Virus record (IMG/VR): IMGVR_UViG_3300036466_000534
Span: 1 to 47,784 of that record
Reading direction: 5' to 3' (one strand)
DNA length: 47,784 bases
From: a virus
The translations under genes and the position numbers were made by a program. Below are positions 38,381 through 46,001 of this stretch, piece by piece; positions within the stretch are counted from its first letter, which is position 1, and every line of letters begins with the position of its first letter. The notes below the pieces were generated by a model. The model searched no databases and had not been told where the DNA came from. It saw only the letters and a list, made by a program, of their open reading frames with translations.

Positions 38381-39220
38381 TTACGGATAAATAATGCCCT
38401 CAACATGATATTTTTCTTTAAATGATTCCCAACCCATATTGTGCGCTTCATTATGATATTTAGCTGATAAAGATATCTTTTTGAGTTTACTGTCATCAAA
38501 TTTCTGTCTGTTTCTCCCCATCCCTATTGCATCAGTGTGATGAGCGTGAATTATAGCCCCAGAATTATCAATTAAATATTCTTTTCCCGGCAGTCCAGAC
38601 ACTGCACAAATTTTCTGATCAAGACATAGCCGCAGCCATCTATAAAGATTGTCCATTCTCTCTCTGGGGTGCTCTTTCCATTCAACTCCACTTTCATACC
38701 CAAGCCTTATGCAATATTCAATAAAAAGAGCAGCGGTTTCTCTAGTGCAATCAGAAAGGCTGATCTCACCATAACCGGTAACTTCTGAGAATTTATCTTT
38801 TATGATTCTATACATTTCATTAGTTTCATGGCCAGTGCCTTCCGCGATGTCTTTTATAGTTGCAAAAGCTTTTCTTCTTTGCCGGCCACTGATCATATTC
38901 ATTCGCTTAACCTGTTCATCAGCATCAATCAAAAAAGTAGCTTTTATTTCTTCTGAATTTTTAAGGCCCGGGCCACCGCTAATAATTTCTTTTTTATAAT
39001 CTTCAGCAGTAACGATCACGATTTTTATTTTTCCTTTTACCAGCTGCTCAATATTTTTGATTTCTCCTTTTATCTTAACTTTGCTGTTTAATATAATATC
39101 AAGTGGTTTGTCTTCAAAGTTATATAAATCCATTGGTGCATCTTTGGGGCCGACCAGTAATGTTAACCTGGCCGACCTTTTGTTAGTTCTCCATTTACTT
39201 AAACTGCATCTAAAATCCAA
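38381..39220 (-). CDS. Putative HNHc nuclease (279 aa)
   Basis: The C-terminal region carries an HNH-type motif: CAVSGLPGKEYLIDNSGAIIHAHHTDAIGMGRNR then LSAKYHNEAHNMG. The N-terminal part (VKIKGEIKNIEQLVKGKIKIVIV and SGRQRRKAFATIKDIAEGTG) is the usual extension in the Firmicute-phage HNHc_6 family. The likely start is TTG at 39220 behind GAGG. In many phages this gene sits with SSB and recombination functions. Confidence 0.8.
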   Translation of the reverse strand: MDFRCSLSKWRTNKRSARLTLLVGPKDAPMDLYNFEDKPLDIILNSKVKIKGEIKNIEQLVKGKIKIVIVTAEDYKKEIISGGPGLKNSEEIKATFLIDADEQVKRMNMISGRQRRKAFATIKDIAEGTGHETNEMYRIIKDKFSEVTGYGEISLSDCTRETAALFIEYCIRLGYESGVEWKEHPRERMDNLYRWLRLCLDQKICAVSGLPGKEYLIDNSGAIIHAHHTDAIGMGRNRQKFDDSKLKKISLSAKYHNEAHNMGWESFKEKYHVEGIIYP

Positions 39221-39230
39221 TTACCTCACC

Positions 39231-39446
39231 TCAAATTAGTCTAAATACTCTGCTGAAAAATAATACATCAACTGTTGTTTCATATATATCCGCAAGTATC
39301 TTAGCTTTATCGACTCCCGGGACTGTTTCTCCGTCTTCCCACTTGCTATAGGTAGTTATTGTTACCCCGCACTTTTTAGCTAAGTACGTTTTAGTATTTC
39401 CGCTCTTTTCTCTGGCCCGGGCCAGATTCTTGTGATTGATTGGCAC
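39231..39446 (-). CDS. XRE-family HTH regulator (71 aa)
   Basis: NLARAREKSGNTKTYLAKKCGVTITTYSKWEDGETVPGVDKAKILADIYETTVDVLF is a complete Cro/C1-type HTH with nothing else attached. It lies mid-operon, so it may modulate a nearby promoter or the switch. The palindrome TGGCCCGGGCCA is in its first codons. Confidence 0.8.
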   Translation of the reverse strand: MPINHKNLARAREKSGNTKTYLAKKCGVTITTYSKWEDGETVPGVDKAKILADIYETTVDVLFFSRVFRLI

Positions 39447-39898
39447 TACCCACTCACCACCTTAAGCTCTGGTTTTTCATTAAAAGGCAGTTCCATCTGC
39501 TGCAGCTGCTTCTTCATGATCTGCAGATCAGAAGCCCAGAAGCCGTGTCTCTTAAGCTCCTTGTTGAATCCTTCGAAATCATGAGAAAGAATAGTTGGTT
39601 GATCATTTTCATCAATAAAGCAATGCATCAGTTCATGATCTATTAAAGCTACCTGATGTTTGTGGTCCATTGAAGCAAATGCTGGTTCAGCTATCTCAAT
39701 GACAAATGTTGCTCCAGTGATAGCCTGGTACTTAGATTGTACTTTTGAAGCTTTACCATAAACCTCTTTTCCTTTTGATTTCATCGCTTTGTCTCTAAAT
39801 AAGTAAATTATCTTAAAACCCTGTAGGTGATTATGATATTTTTCTATTAATTTATTAGCAATATTTTCTACCTCAGGGGCTTGAGTATATTGTGCCAT
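39446..39898 (-). CDS. Putative phage metallopeptidase (150 aa)
   Basis: I chose the ATG at 39898 (MAQYTQAPEVENIANKL) behind GGGAGGAAA. A perfect HEXXH zinc site HELMH (His88, Glu89, His92) occurs in HQVALIDHELMHCFID. This pattern is the putative phage metallopeptidase family found in early regions of Firmicute phages; the substrate is not known. Its start lies 2 bases from the preceding gene. Confidence 0.8.
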   Translation of the reverse strand: MAQYTQAPEVENIANKLIEKYHNHLQGFKIIYLFRDKAMKSKGKEVYGKASKVQSKYQAITGATFVIEIAEPAFASMDHKHQVALIDHELMHCFIDENDQPTILSHDFEGFNKELKRHGFWASDLQIMKKQLQQMELPFNEKPELKVVSG

Positions 39899-39899
39899 T

Positions 39900-40295
39900 T
39901 TAATTTCCTCCCAGTTTAAGTATTTTGCTCTCTTTAAATTTTCTACTTGCATCAAATCTGCCCGGCAATCTATGCTGCATAATGAGTTCAATAACTTCTG
40001 AACCCTGTGGCTCTACCATATAAGCAAACCTACCGGCAATAAATACTACAAATACTCCTAATCCGTCTGAAAAGAATGCAACTGTTTGTGCTCCAGTAAT
40101 TGCTTGTCCAGCAATACCACCAAACCCACAGGCTGTACTTGACCATGTTTGAGGAAAAGAATATAAACTAAGTTTTTCTGTGAAATATTCAATCTCTTCC
40201 TCAGGGTAAGGATAATTTTCTTTAAAATAATCTACTATAATCTCTTTCGCTTTATCATGCATTTTTTCAAAATCATAACTACCTCTGTAATCCAT
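39900..40295 (-). CDS. Hypothetical protein (131 aa)
   Basis: Starts MDYRGSYDFEKMHDKAKEIIVDYF. Features are TWSSTACGFGGIAGQAIT and FVVFIAGRFAYMVEPQGSEVIELI. It could be a compact alpha/beta fold, directly ahead of the metallopeptidase gene. No family recognised. The 69 bases upstream (40296-40364) hold only its ribosome site and one TGGCCCGG copy. Confidence 0.65.
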   Translation of the reverse strand: MDYRGSYDFEKMHDKAKEIIVDYFKENYPYPEEEIEYFTEKLSLYSFPQTWSSTACGFGGIAGQAITGAQTVAFFSDGLGVFVVFIAGRFAYMVEPQGSEVIELIMQHRLPGRFDASRKFKESKILKLGGN

Positions 40296-40364
40296 TCTCT
40301 TTACCTCCTATTTTTATTCATTGACCGGGCCATCGCTCTTGAACTTCCCCCGGCCGGTCTTGAT

Positions 40365-40904
40365 CTAGGTTTTTATTCTTTTGAACAATTCATATTTATA
40401 TTTATGCCAGGGTACTCCCAATGCGCCCATTAAAACTTTCTTCATATCCAAACCATGATCAACTTCAAATTTATTTACCATTTTTTTAAAATCATTCTCT
40501 ATCTCAATTCTACCGAGATGTATATCTCTATTTTGATATCTTTTTAATTCATCAAAATAATTGAATTTAAAATAGAATTCAACCATGAAATTATATAACT
40601 TTTTATGTGATAATTTAAGTAATTCATTTGAACGATTAGTATCTAATATTATCTGACCTAAAATTTCTAAATCCACTACTCTTAGATCAATTCCAGTTTT
40701 ATCTACAAAGATAGCTGCATTTAATTTATATGATTTAGATATCAGCATTTCTATAAAATGATAATAGTTCATTTCTTGATCTTTGTAAGTTATCTTTTCG
40801 TCCTTTAGTGCTGGCCCGGTCAATTCTTCCACCTCCTCATTTATATATAAAAATTCAGCAGCCACTTTAGTGGCGTTCATTACCTGATTTACAATTGGTT
40901 TCAT
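40365..40904 (-). CDS. Hypothetical protein (179 aa)
   Basis: I chose the ATG at 40904 (MKPIVNQVMNATKVAAEFL), with GGGAG 8 bases upstream and an ATGA overlap with the preceding stop. The protein is mainly helical, with many Lys and Glu (LLKLSHKKLYNFMVEFYFKFNYFDELKRY). No domain recognised. Confidence 0.65.
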   Translation of the reverse strand: MKPIVNQVMNATKVAAEFLYINEEVEELTGPALKDEKITYKDQEMNYYHFIEMLISKSYKLNAAIFVDKTGIDLRVVDLEILGQIILDTNRSNELLKLSHKKLYNFMVEFYFKFNYFDELKRYQNRDIHLGRIEIENDFKKMVNKFEVDHGLDMKKVLMGALGVPWHKYKYELFKRIKT

Positions 40905-41308
40905 TCTTCCCACTCCCACATCTCAACAGTGCCATGCTTAATTGTTGACGCTATCCGGATGAGTTTTTGAACTTCTTCCATGGGATCACCACCATTTTCA
41001 AGAAGTAAAGCCCCATGTACTTTAGTCGCTTTATCTACCATTCTGGGAGCTCCGGCAATTAATCTTGCTATAACCTTGCCGTATTTTTGGTCTTTTAACT
41101 TAGTAGTTACCTGGCAGATTATTTTTTCTTCATTATCTAGAATCTTAAACTGAATCTCATCTCTATTCTGCACCTCTCTGACTGACCACGGTGCTTTAAC
41201 ATAATCCCTATAAAAAGTTATTTGATCATCATCTATAGGTGAAACTACACATTCTGGTTCGTCCTCAGGTCCGACAATTCTATTTATTTTAATTTCTGGC
41301 CCGGTCAT
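40901..41308 (-). CDS. Hypothetical protein (135 aa)
   Basis: Starts MTGPEIKINRIVGPEDEPE. It is beta-rich, with YVKAPWSVREVQNRDEIQFKI and KVIARLIAGAPRMVDKATKVHGALLLENGGDPMEEVQKL. This pattern recurs in phage early genes of unknown function. Coupled by 4-base overlaps to both neighbours. Confidence 0.65.
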   Translation of the reverse strand: MTGPEIKINRIVGPEDEPECVVSPIDDDQITFYRDYVKAPWSVREVQNRDEIQFKILDNEEKIICQVTTKLKDQKYGKVIARLIAGAPRMVDKATKVHGALLLENGGDPMEEVQKLIRIASTIKHGTVEMWEWEE

Positions 41309-41637
41309 TGGTTTTCACTTTCTGATTCAATTTTATCTTTGAGTTCTCTATAAACATCAGATAAACCATAAAATCCATTTTCCTGGACTTCTTCAATCCA
41401 TTTCTCGAGGTTGCAAACATCTGTTATTTTTACCCCTCCACTTATCAAGCTTTTATGATCAAGATTAGAATCATAAGCATTATCAATATAGCGAAGTTTA
41501 TTTTCTATATCATCGTTAGGTACAATAATAACTTCTCTGTTGCCCGGTGTAACTATTGTTAATGCTAGGTGCTGCCCTTTATTCTTTATTTCTTCTGCTT
41601 TATTTAATAAGTCTTTTTTATTAATTCTTTTACTCAT
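41305..41637 (-). CDS. Hypothetical protein (110 aa)
   Basis: Starts MSKRINKKDLLNKAEEIKNKG behind AGGAGGAA. A helix-rich protein with one beta stretch (LALTIVTPGNREVIIVPND). It overlaps the next gene by 4 bases. No family recognised. Confidence 0.6.
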   Translation of the reverse strand: MSKRINKKDLLNKAEEIKNKGQHLALTIVTPGNREVIIVPNDDIENKLRYIDNAYDSNLDHKSLISGGVKITDVCNLEKWIEEVQENGFYGLSDVYRELKDKIESESENQ

Positions 41638-41649
41638 CTGTATTCCTCC

Positions 41650-41790
41650 TTAAATTGATATAAGTAAAATAAACGCAATAATCAATGTAAATTTGGCTAA
41701 ATATATTTTTCCTTCTTCTGTTTTCGCTATTCTGTATGCTGCTATATTCATTATGATTAAAAATATTAACTGTTTTAAAAAGTCCGGCAT
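41650..41790 (-). CDS. Small membrane protein (46 aa)
   Basis: An ATG-start frame (MPDFLKQLIFLIIMNIAAYR) ending LIIAFILLISI, with two hydrophobic segments separated by KTEEGKIYLA. GGGGG lies upstream of the ATG. It fills an otherwise empty gap and shares a two-helix plan, and the motif T-E/Q-EG, with the next small ORF upstream. Confidence 0.5.
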   Translation of the reverse strand: MPDFLKQLIFLIIMNIAAYRIAKTEEGKIYLAKFTLIIAFILLISI

Positions 41791-41812
41791 CTAATAACCC
41801 CCTTTCTATACT

Positions 41813-41956
41813 CTACTCTTTAAAGGTTAAGATAAAAGTCCCCGAAATTACTAACCACTTAGCAGCAAACATTCTACCTTCTTGAGTTTCCCATAGTATT
41901 GAATAGCCCAAGAATATTGCCAAAGTGACAATTAAAACTGATAATTTAGATTTCAT
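41813..41956 (-). CDS. Small membrane protein (47 aa)
   Basis: Reads MKSKLSVLIVTLAIFLGYSI and continues to a second hydrophobic stretch (AAKWLVISGTFILTF) after WETQEGRMF. The start overlaps the end of the dCTP deaminase gene by 11 bases, with AAGG upstream. It resembles its downstream 46-aa neighbour in plan and in the central T-E/Q-EG motif; the two may be diverged duplicates. Confidence 0.5.
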   Translation of the reverse strand: MKSKLSVLIVTLAIFLGYSILWETQEGRMFAAKWLVISGTFILTFKE

Positions 41957-42527
41957 TCTGATTTACCTTCTGGCCCGGGCCACCGATAAAGAGCGGTTTA
42001 ATTTCAGTTTCTTTATTTATCAGGCTGCCAATTACACCATCTGAATTTTGATATTTACCATCGTAAGGTTCCAGTACCGCGCCGGACACTTTAAAGAAAA
42101 CAATCTGAGCAATTAACTCTCCGGCCTTAAGTTTTCTTTTGTTTGAAGAGTTATTAATAATCTCTAAAGTGATGTTACCCTGGAACCCCGGATCAATCCA
42201 TGCAGCTGTCTGATGAACTTCTATTGCTTTTCTACCGATTGTAGACTTGCCGGTAACAAATGCAGCCAGATTGTCCGGCAATAAGATGTATTCCTCTGTG
42301 CTGCCTAAAACAAATTCTTGTGGATTAAGTGGCCGGTCATTGATTGATGTCGGTATATATTCAACCTCTTCATTCATTCCGATTGGTCTTGAATAATTTC
42401 TTTCAAGTAATATCTTATCTGCTAACCTCAGGTCGTATGATGCTGGTTCCACCTGGTCCGGATTAAAATCACTTATTATATTGTGTTCTGTTTGAGCTTT
42501 CATAATTTCTTGATCTGATAAAATCAT
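41946..42527 (-). CDS. dcd: dCTP deaminase (193 aa)
   Basis: Deaminates dCTP toward dUTP for dTMP synthesis. Family signatures are MILSDQEIMKA, QVEPASYDLRL, LAAFVTGKSTIGR, the metal-site region AAWIDPGFQGNITLEI with catalytic Glu, and the C-terminal GKYQNSDGVIGS. The length is typical of the trimeric Dcd family. Nucleotide supply within the early operon. Confidence 0.9.
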   Translation of the reverse strand: MILSDQEIMKAQTEHNIISDFNPDQVEPASYDLRLADKILLERNYSRPIGMNEEVEYIPTSINDRPLNPQEFVLGSTEEYILLPDNLAAFVTGKSTIGRKAIEVHQTAAWIDPGFQGNITLEIINNSSNKRKLKAGELIAQIVFFKVSGAVLEPYDGKYQNSDGVIGSLINKETEIKPLFIGGPGQKVNQNEI

Positions 42528-42544
42528 TTTTCCACTCCTGTCTA

Positions 42545-42913
42545 TTAAAATAATGCCAGTTGGCCAAACTCTGCCGGCTCCTCTTTAATCTCTTCTTTAA
42601 CTTCTTTTTCTTCTACCGGTTCATGAGTATAATGTTTTAGATGCTTCCAGAGCATGTCCTCAATTTCTTTTTTATAATCTTTTTCTATCCATCCAATTAT
42701 CTGGCCAGACTCATAAAGAGTAATGTGATTTTCATTGATTTCTGATCTTTCTTCAATATCGAAAAACCTATTTTCTAATCCTCTAATATGATTAAGCCAG
42801 ATGCCGGTCCTTTTAGCTGATATCCACCCAGCAATCATTGCACTATTTTTATTATCCTCTGATTTTTTAAAAGTAATCTTCCCACTATTTCTTATTAGTT
42901 TTAAATTTCCCAT
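42545..42913 (-). CDS. Hypothetical protein with C-terminal clamp-binding motif (122 aa)
   Basis: Starts MGNLKLIRNSGKITFKKSEDNKNS; the fold is unclear, with an N-terminal beta part and then a helical acidic linker (EEKEVKEEIKEEPAEF). It ends exactly in GQLALF, which matches the bacterial sliding-clamp-binding pentapeptide (QLxLF) at a flexible C-terminus. It may therefore dock on the host or phage beta clamp. Inferred, not shown. Confidence 0.6.
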   Translation of the reverse strand: MGNLKLIRNSGKITFKKSEDNKNSAMIAGWISAKRTGIWLNHIRGLENRFFDIEERSEINENHITLYESGQIIGWIEKDYKKEIEDMLWKHLKHYTHEPVEEKEVKEEIKEEPAEFGQLALF

Positions 42914-42924
42914 TTAGTTCACTC

Positions 42925-43296
42925 CTAAAGTAAATCTTTTGAAGTGTATCTACTACTTGTTCTGTACTTATTTCTGAATATATCAAACCTATATACTTTC
43001 TTTGGTTTTGGAACTTTTGAAATTTGAAGATAACCTTTTTCTATTAATTCATCTATTGATTCTTTTATATGGTTTTCTGTGGTTTCAAATTTTAAAGCTA
43101 AATATTTCAATTCCAAATCATCTGTTCTTTCAACTGCGTACCACAAATAAGCCATTAAGCCATAAGCCTGCAATGATAATTTATAGTCAAAAATCCAACC
43201 TATATTTTTGCTGTTATCAGTGTATCTTTTTCTCACTTGAATAAATGGTTGATCATCATCTTTCATTATTTTTTCAATTTCTTTGTTGATGTTCAT
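42925..43296 (-). CDS. Winged-helix replication-type protein (123 aa)
   Basis: The pattern FIQVRKRYTDNSKNIGWIFDYKLSLQAYGLMAYLWY followed by LELKYLALKFETTENHIKESIDELIEKGYLQISK is the helix-turn-helix segment common to phage replication initiators and DnaD-like N-termini. No C-terminal domain follows. May be an accessory DNA-binding protein. Confidence 0.65.
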   Translation of the reverse strand: MNINKEIEKIMKDDDQPFIQVRKRYTDNSKNIGWIFDYKLSLQAYGLMAYLWYAVERTDDLELKYLALKFETTENHIKESIDELIEKGYLQISKVPKPKKVYRFDIFRNKYRTSSRYTSKDLL

Positions 43297-43562
43297 TCTC
43301 CACCTCCATTAAGTCCAGTCAACTTTTCAATGATTTCAATTCCGTTCTCTGGTTTTATATGATCCTCGCAACCTTTGCATCTAACTTCAATAAATCTTTT
43401 ATCTTTTTTGCCACACCATTCAACTGCAGCTGTACCCAAATCATTGTGGTAATACCAGGCGCATGGCCGGTACCTGGTTAATGAGTTATGATAGTGACAA
43501 AACCGGCCATTCCTGATCTGTTCCCCGCAGCCTTCAATATCACAGATATAGTAATCATTCAT
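43293..43562 (-). CDS. Cys/His-rich zinc-binding protein (89 aa)
   Basis: I placed the start at ATG 43562 (MNDYYICDIEGCGEQIRNGR), overlapping the upstream stop by 8 bases. Cys/His sets C-x4-C...CHYH, EWCGKK and CKGCEDH would bind one or two zinc ions. The plan resembles small phage HNH- or zinc-finger proteins, but no catalytic motif is clear. Confidence 0.6.
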   Translation of the reverse strand: MNDYYICDIEGCGEQIRNGRFCHYHNSLTRYRPCAWYYHNDLGTAAVEWCGKKDKRFIEVRCKGCEDHIKPENGIEIIEKLTGLNGGGE

Positions 43563-44064
43563 TTTGCACCATATCCGGCAGCACTTTGAAAGGACAAGCA
43601 CTATGTTCTGGATCATCATGTATTACTGGAATGTCATATTTGAGTAGATGCTTCCTTAATTTACATTTTTCAATCTCTTCTTTTGGTTTAGTGCATTCTA
43701 GACAGTGAACTTTTACGGTTTTATCAATAATGTCATAAAGATCATCAGTCTCTACTACAGTGACATCGTCCTCTTTCCTCATTTTCCTCTTTTTCTTTTT
43801 GGCCACTCTGGTATAATCTAGAGAAAGCTTAGTTTCCTGGACTTTCTGAGCAATATTTTCTTTTTGCTCTTTGGCTGCATCTACAATAAGCATATCTTTT
43901 ACTTTGCCGGTATAGGTCCGGGCCATCTTGATAGAGCGCATAAACTTAGGTGACTTTTCTACTGTTTCAATTTCTTTGTACTTATCAATTTTGTCATTTA
44001 GATATAATTGGAAGTGACTTAATACTTCTGCTATTTTTTGATCTTCTCTGCTTATATATCCCAT
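43555..44064 (-). CDS. Hypothetical protein, DUF5651-like (169 aa)
   Basis: A helical N-terminus (SREDQKIAEVLSHFQLYLNDKIDKYKEIETVEKSPKFMRSIKMARTY) and a basic linker (KKKKRKMRKE) precede a C-terminal Cys cluster (VHCLECTKPKEEIEKCKLRKHLL...HSACPF). The Cys arrangement resembles the DUF5651 C-terminal region. Function unknown. Confidence 0.6.
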   Translation of the reverse strand: MGYISREDQKIAEVLSHFQLYLNDKIDKYKEIETVEKSPKFMRSIKMARTYTGKVKDMLIVDAAKEQKENIAQKVQETKLSLDYTRVAKKKKRKMRKEDDVTVVETDDLYDIIDKTVKVHCLECTKPKEEIEKCKLRKHLLKYDIPVIHDDPEHSACPFKVLPDMVQNE

Positions 44065-44104
44065 CTTATCTCCTTTCTATTTTTTTGATTAATAATCATC
44101 GCGG

Positions 44105-44635
44105 CTAAAAGGGAACATCGAAGTCGTCAGGGTCAAAATTTCCGTTACCGCCTTGATTCTGATTATAATTTTGCTGCTGATTTTGAGGTTGTTGCTGACT
44201 CTGGCTGTTTTGATTGTTCTGTGACTGCTGTTTTTTATTCCCTTTTCCTTGATTATTATTTTTAGAGTTTTGCTGCTGTTTTTTATTATTTTGTGAATTA
44301 TTTCTCTGATTGTTGTTATTTGCAAAATCTAAAAATCGGACATTATCTGCATTAACCTCAGGGTTAATATAAGTTCTGTTGTTATTTTCGCTTTTTCTAA
44401 TATGCAGCTGGCCATCTACTCCCACAAGTCTACCTTTTCCAAGATGGCGGGCGCAGTTTTCAGCTAGGCCCCTCCAGGTGACAATACTGATAAAATCAAC
44501 ATCACGATCACCGTTTCGATTGGTATAATTTCTTTCTACAGCCAGTGTGAAGTTACAAACCGGTGTTCCATTACTGGTGTATCTAAGTTCTGGATCGCGT
44601 GTTAGCCGGCCAATAAGTACTATTCTATTTAACAA
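44105..44635 (-). CDS. ssb: Single-stranded DNA-binding protein (176 aa)
   Basis: A bacterial-type OB-fold (LNRIVLIGRLTRDPELRYTSNGTPVCNFTLAVER...DFISIVTWRGLAENC) covers residues 1-105. A long Asn/Gln-rich linker follows, then the acidic tip DDFDVPF that recruits partner proteins. The start is TTG at 44635 behind GGGAG; no ATG is available. Confidence 0.95.
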   Translation of the reverse strand: MLNRIVLIGRLTRDPELRYTSNGTPVCNFTLAVERNYTNRNGDRDVDFISIVTWRGLAENCARHLGKGRLVGVDGQLHIRKSENNNRTYINPEVNADNVRFLDFANNNNQRNNSQNNKKQQQNSKNNNQGKGNKKQQSQNNQNSQSQQQPQNQQQNYNQNQGGNGNFDPDDFDVPF

Positions 44636-44637
44636 AA

Positions 44638-44796
44638 TTATTCACTCTCCCTTACATTTATAAAGCGACAATTTCCGTGCTGCTTATATTTTAATTCTTC
44701 AAAAAGTTCTCTATCAATAATTACATGATCATCATCTAATCCTAATTTCTTTTCCATCATAGGGTGATTATGAATTCGATTTTTAAATTTAGGCAT
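44638..44796 (-). CDS. Small hypothetical protein (52 aa)
   Basis: ATG at 44796 (MPKFKNRIHNHPMMEKKLG), ending in GNCRFINVRESE two bases before the SSB start. The start overlaps the previous stop (TGATG). The N-terminus is basic, then acidic. Its spacing and codon pattern fit a real gene between two well-supported ones. Confidence 0.55.
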   Translation of the reverse strand: MPKFKNRIHNHPMMEKKLGLDDDHVIIDRELFEELKYKQHGNCRFINVRESE

Positions 44797-45008
44797 CATT
44801 CATCAGCTCCTTTTTCTTCTAAAGTAACACGTATTAAAACTCTGTTTTTTTGTTCGGTATAAGATAAAATATTAAAGTCTGTTATATTAAATTTTTTATC
44901 AGCGTCTTCTCCTTCCTTTTTTCTGACTCCTTCCCAAATATCTATAGTATCTGGTCCTAACTCTGGATCATCATATATTTTGCATTGAACTATAGTATTT
45001 TTAATCAT
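44796..45008 (-). CDS. Hypothetical protein (70 aa)
   Basis: Starts MIKNTIVQCKIYDDPELG. Beta-rich, with NRVLIRVTLEEKG at the end. Part of the dense array of small early genes; no domain recognised. Confidence 0.55.
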   Translation of the reverse strand: MIKNTIVQCKIYDDPELGPDTIDIWEGVRKKEGEDADKKFNITDFNILSYTEQKNRVLIRVTLEEKGADE

Positions 45009-45010
45009 AA

Positions 45011-45193
45011 TTACCCAATCTCCACTTCGATATATTTTTTAGAAAAATCTTCTGTGCTTAAATTAAATGTAGGACAATACCTTTTAATCTTTGAACATTT
45101 ATTATGATTAGGACAATTCCAGCAATTTAAAAGTTTTGGTTTTTGTTGTTCAATCAATTGACCTTTTATTTCATCTAAAATATAATTTGCCAA
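45011..45193 (-). CDS. Small Cys-rich protein (60 aa)
   Basis: Four cysteines in LNCWNCPNHNKCSKIKRYC could bind zinc. AGGGAGG precedes the ATG. Unknown role. Confidence 0.55.
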   Translation of the reverse strand: MANYILDEIKGQLIEQQKPKLLNCWNCPNHNKCSKIKRYCPTFNLSTEDFSKKYIEVEIG

Positions 45194-45195
45194 AT

Positions 45196-45402
45196 TTAGA
45201 ACCTCCCTTTTAATTTTTCAACCACTCCCTGGATGATAAAAATTAAACTTAATACAGGAGAAGTAATTACTGCAAAAACAAATAATAATACATCAAACCA
45301 AAACGTTTGCCAATCCACATAAACTGAACTAAAAAGATCTCCCAGGGTCATAGTGATCAGCACACCCAACACCAAATATGTTACTATAACAGTTAAAAGC
45401 AT
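45196..45402 (-). CDS. Small membrane protein (68 aa)
   Basis: Two strong transmembrane helices: VIVTYLVLGVLITMTLG (residues 5-21) and FDVLLFVFAVITSPVLSLIFIIQ (about 35-57), then a basic tail. Early-region membrane protein. Confidence 0.6.
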   Translation of the reverse strand: MLLTVIVTYLVLGVLITMTLGDLFSSVYVDWQTFWFDVLLFVFAVITSPVLSLIFIIQGVVEKLKGRF

Positions 45403-45498
45403 CTAATCCCCTTTCTTCTTTATGCAATTATCGCAGACTCCAAATTCTGGCTGATCAGTATCTGTAACGATTACTTTTCCACATTTTAAGCAGGTCAT
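45403..45498 (-). CDS. Tiny zinc-ribbon peptide (31 aa)
   Basis: Frame from ATG 45498 reading MTCLKCGKVIVTDTDQPEFG and ending DNCIKKKGD: CxxC followed 17 residues later by CxxC. It overlaps the stop of the upstream gene and abuts the membrane-protein gene, fitting the operon exactly. Confidence 0.5.
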   Translation of the reverse strand: MTCLKCGKVIVTDTDQPEFGVCDNCIKKKGD

Positions 45499-46001
45499 TA
45501 TTTTTCACCTTCCGCATCTCTGATTGCTCCCTCTAAATATTCAACTGTATCCATTATCCCGCAGGCATCTGAATTAGCTTCTAAATTTAAGAGTAAATCC
45601 TTTGACATTTTTACCGCTTTCAAGAGTTTGTTATTTATTCTGTGTAATTCATCCAGCCGCTCAAAGGACCCTTCTCTGGTTTCATAATCATTAACTGATA
45701 CCGAAATAGTTTCTCTTAAACTATCCAAAAGCAACCAGTATCTTTCTTCAGGGGTTATTGATCTAGCTTCACAGTATTTAACTTTAATTTTGAAAGTTGT
45801 CCCATCCTCAGTATTTAGCAGTTTATCTATTTTTTGTTTCACTGCTGCACAATCTTTACATTTTTCATTCATTCCAAATTCAACTTTTATATTTTTGGGT
45901 CGGTTACCTTCAATTAATTTTCTTTCTATATTTACATTCTTTTTGCATGTATGCTCTGTTGAATTAAATTCCATTCCGCAATCAGTTCTATATTTCATCA
46001 T
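45498..46001 (-). CDS. Hypothetical protein (167 aa)
   Basis: An N-terminal Cys-containing part (YRTDCGMEFNSTEHTCKKN; NEKCKDCAAVK) is followed by a helical half (ERLDELHRINNKLLKAVKMSKDLLLNL). GAGGTGAA precedes two adjacent ATGs. Overlaps the next gene by 14 bases. Function unknown. Confidence 0.6.
   Translation of the reverse strand: MMKYRTDCGMEFNSTEHTCKKNVNIERKLIEGNRPKNIKVEFGMNEKCKDCAAVKQKIDKLLNTEDGTTFKIKVKYCEARSITPEERYWLLLDSLRETISVSVNDYETREGSFERLDELHRINNKLLKAVKMSKDLLLNLEANSDACGIMDTVEYLEGAIRDAEGEK

Noticed and set aside
44089-44325. Separate Lys/Ile-rich ORF inside the SSB gene
   Set aside because: It is an alternative frame of the Asn/Gln-rich SSB linker with no start signal.
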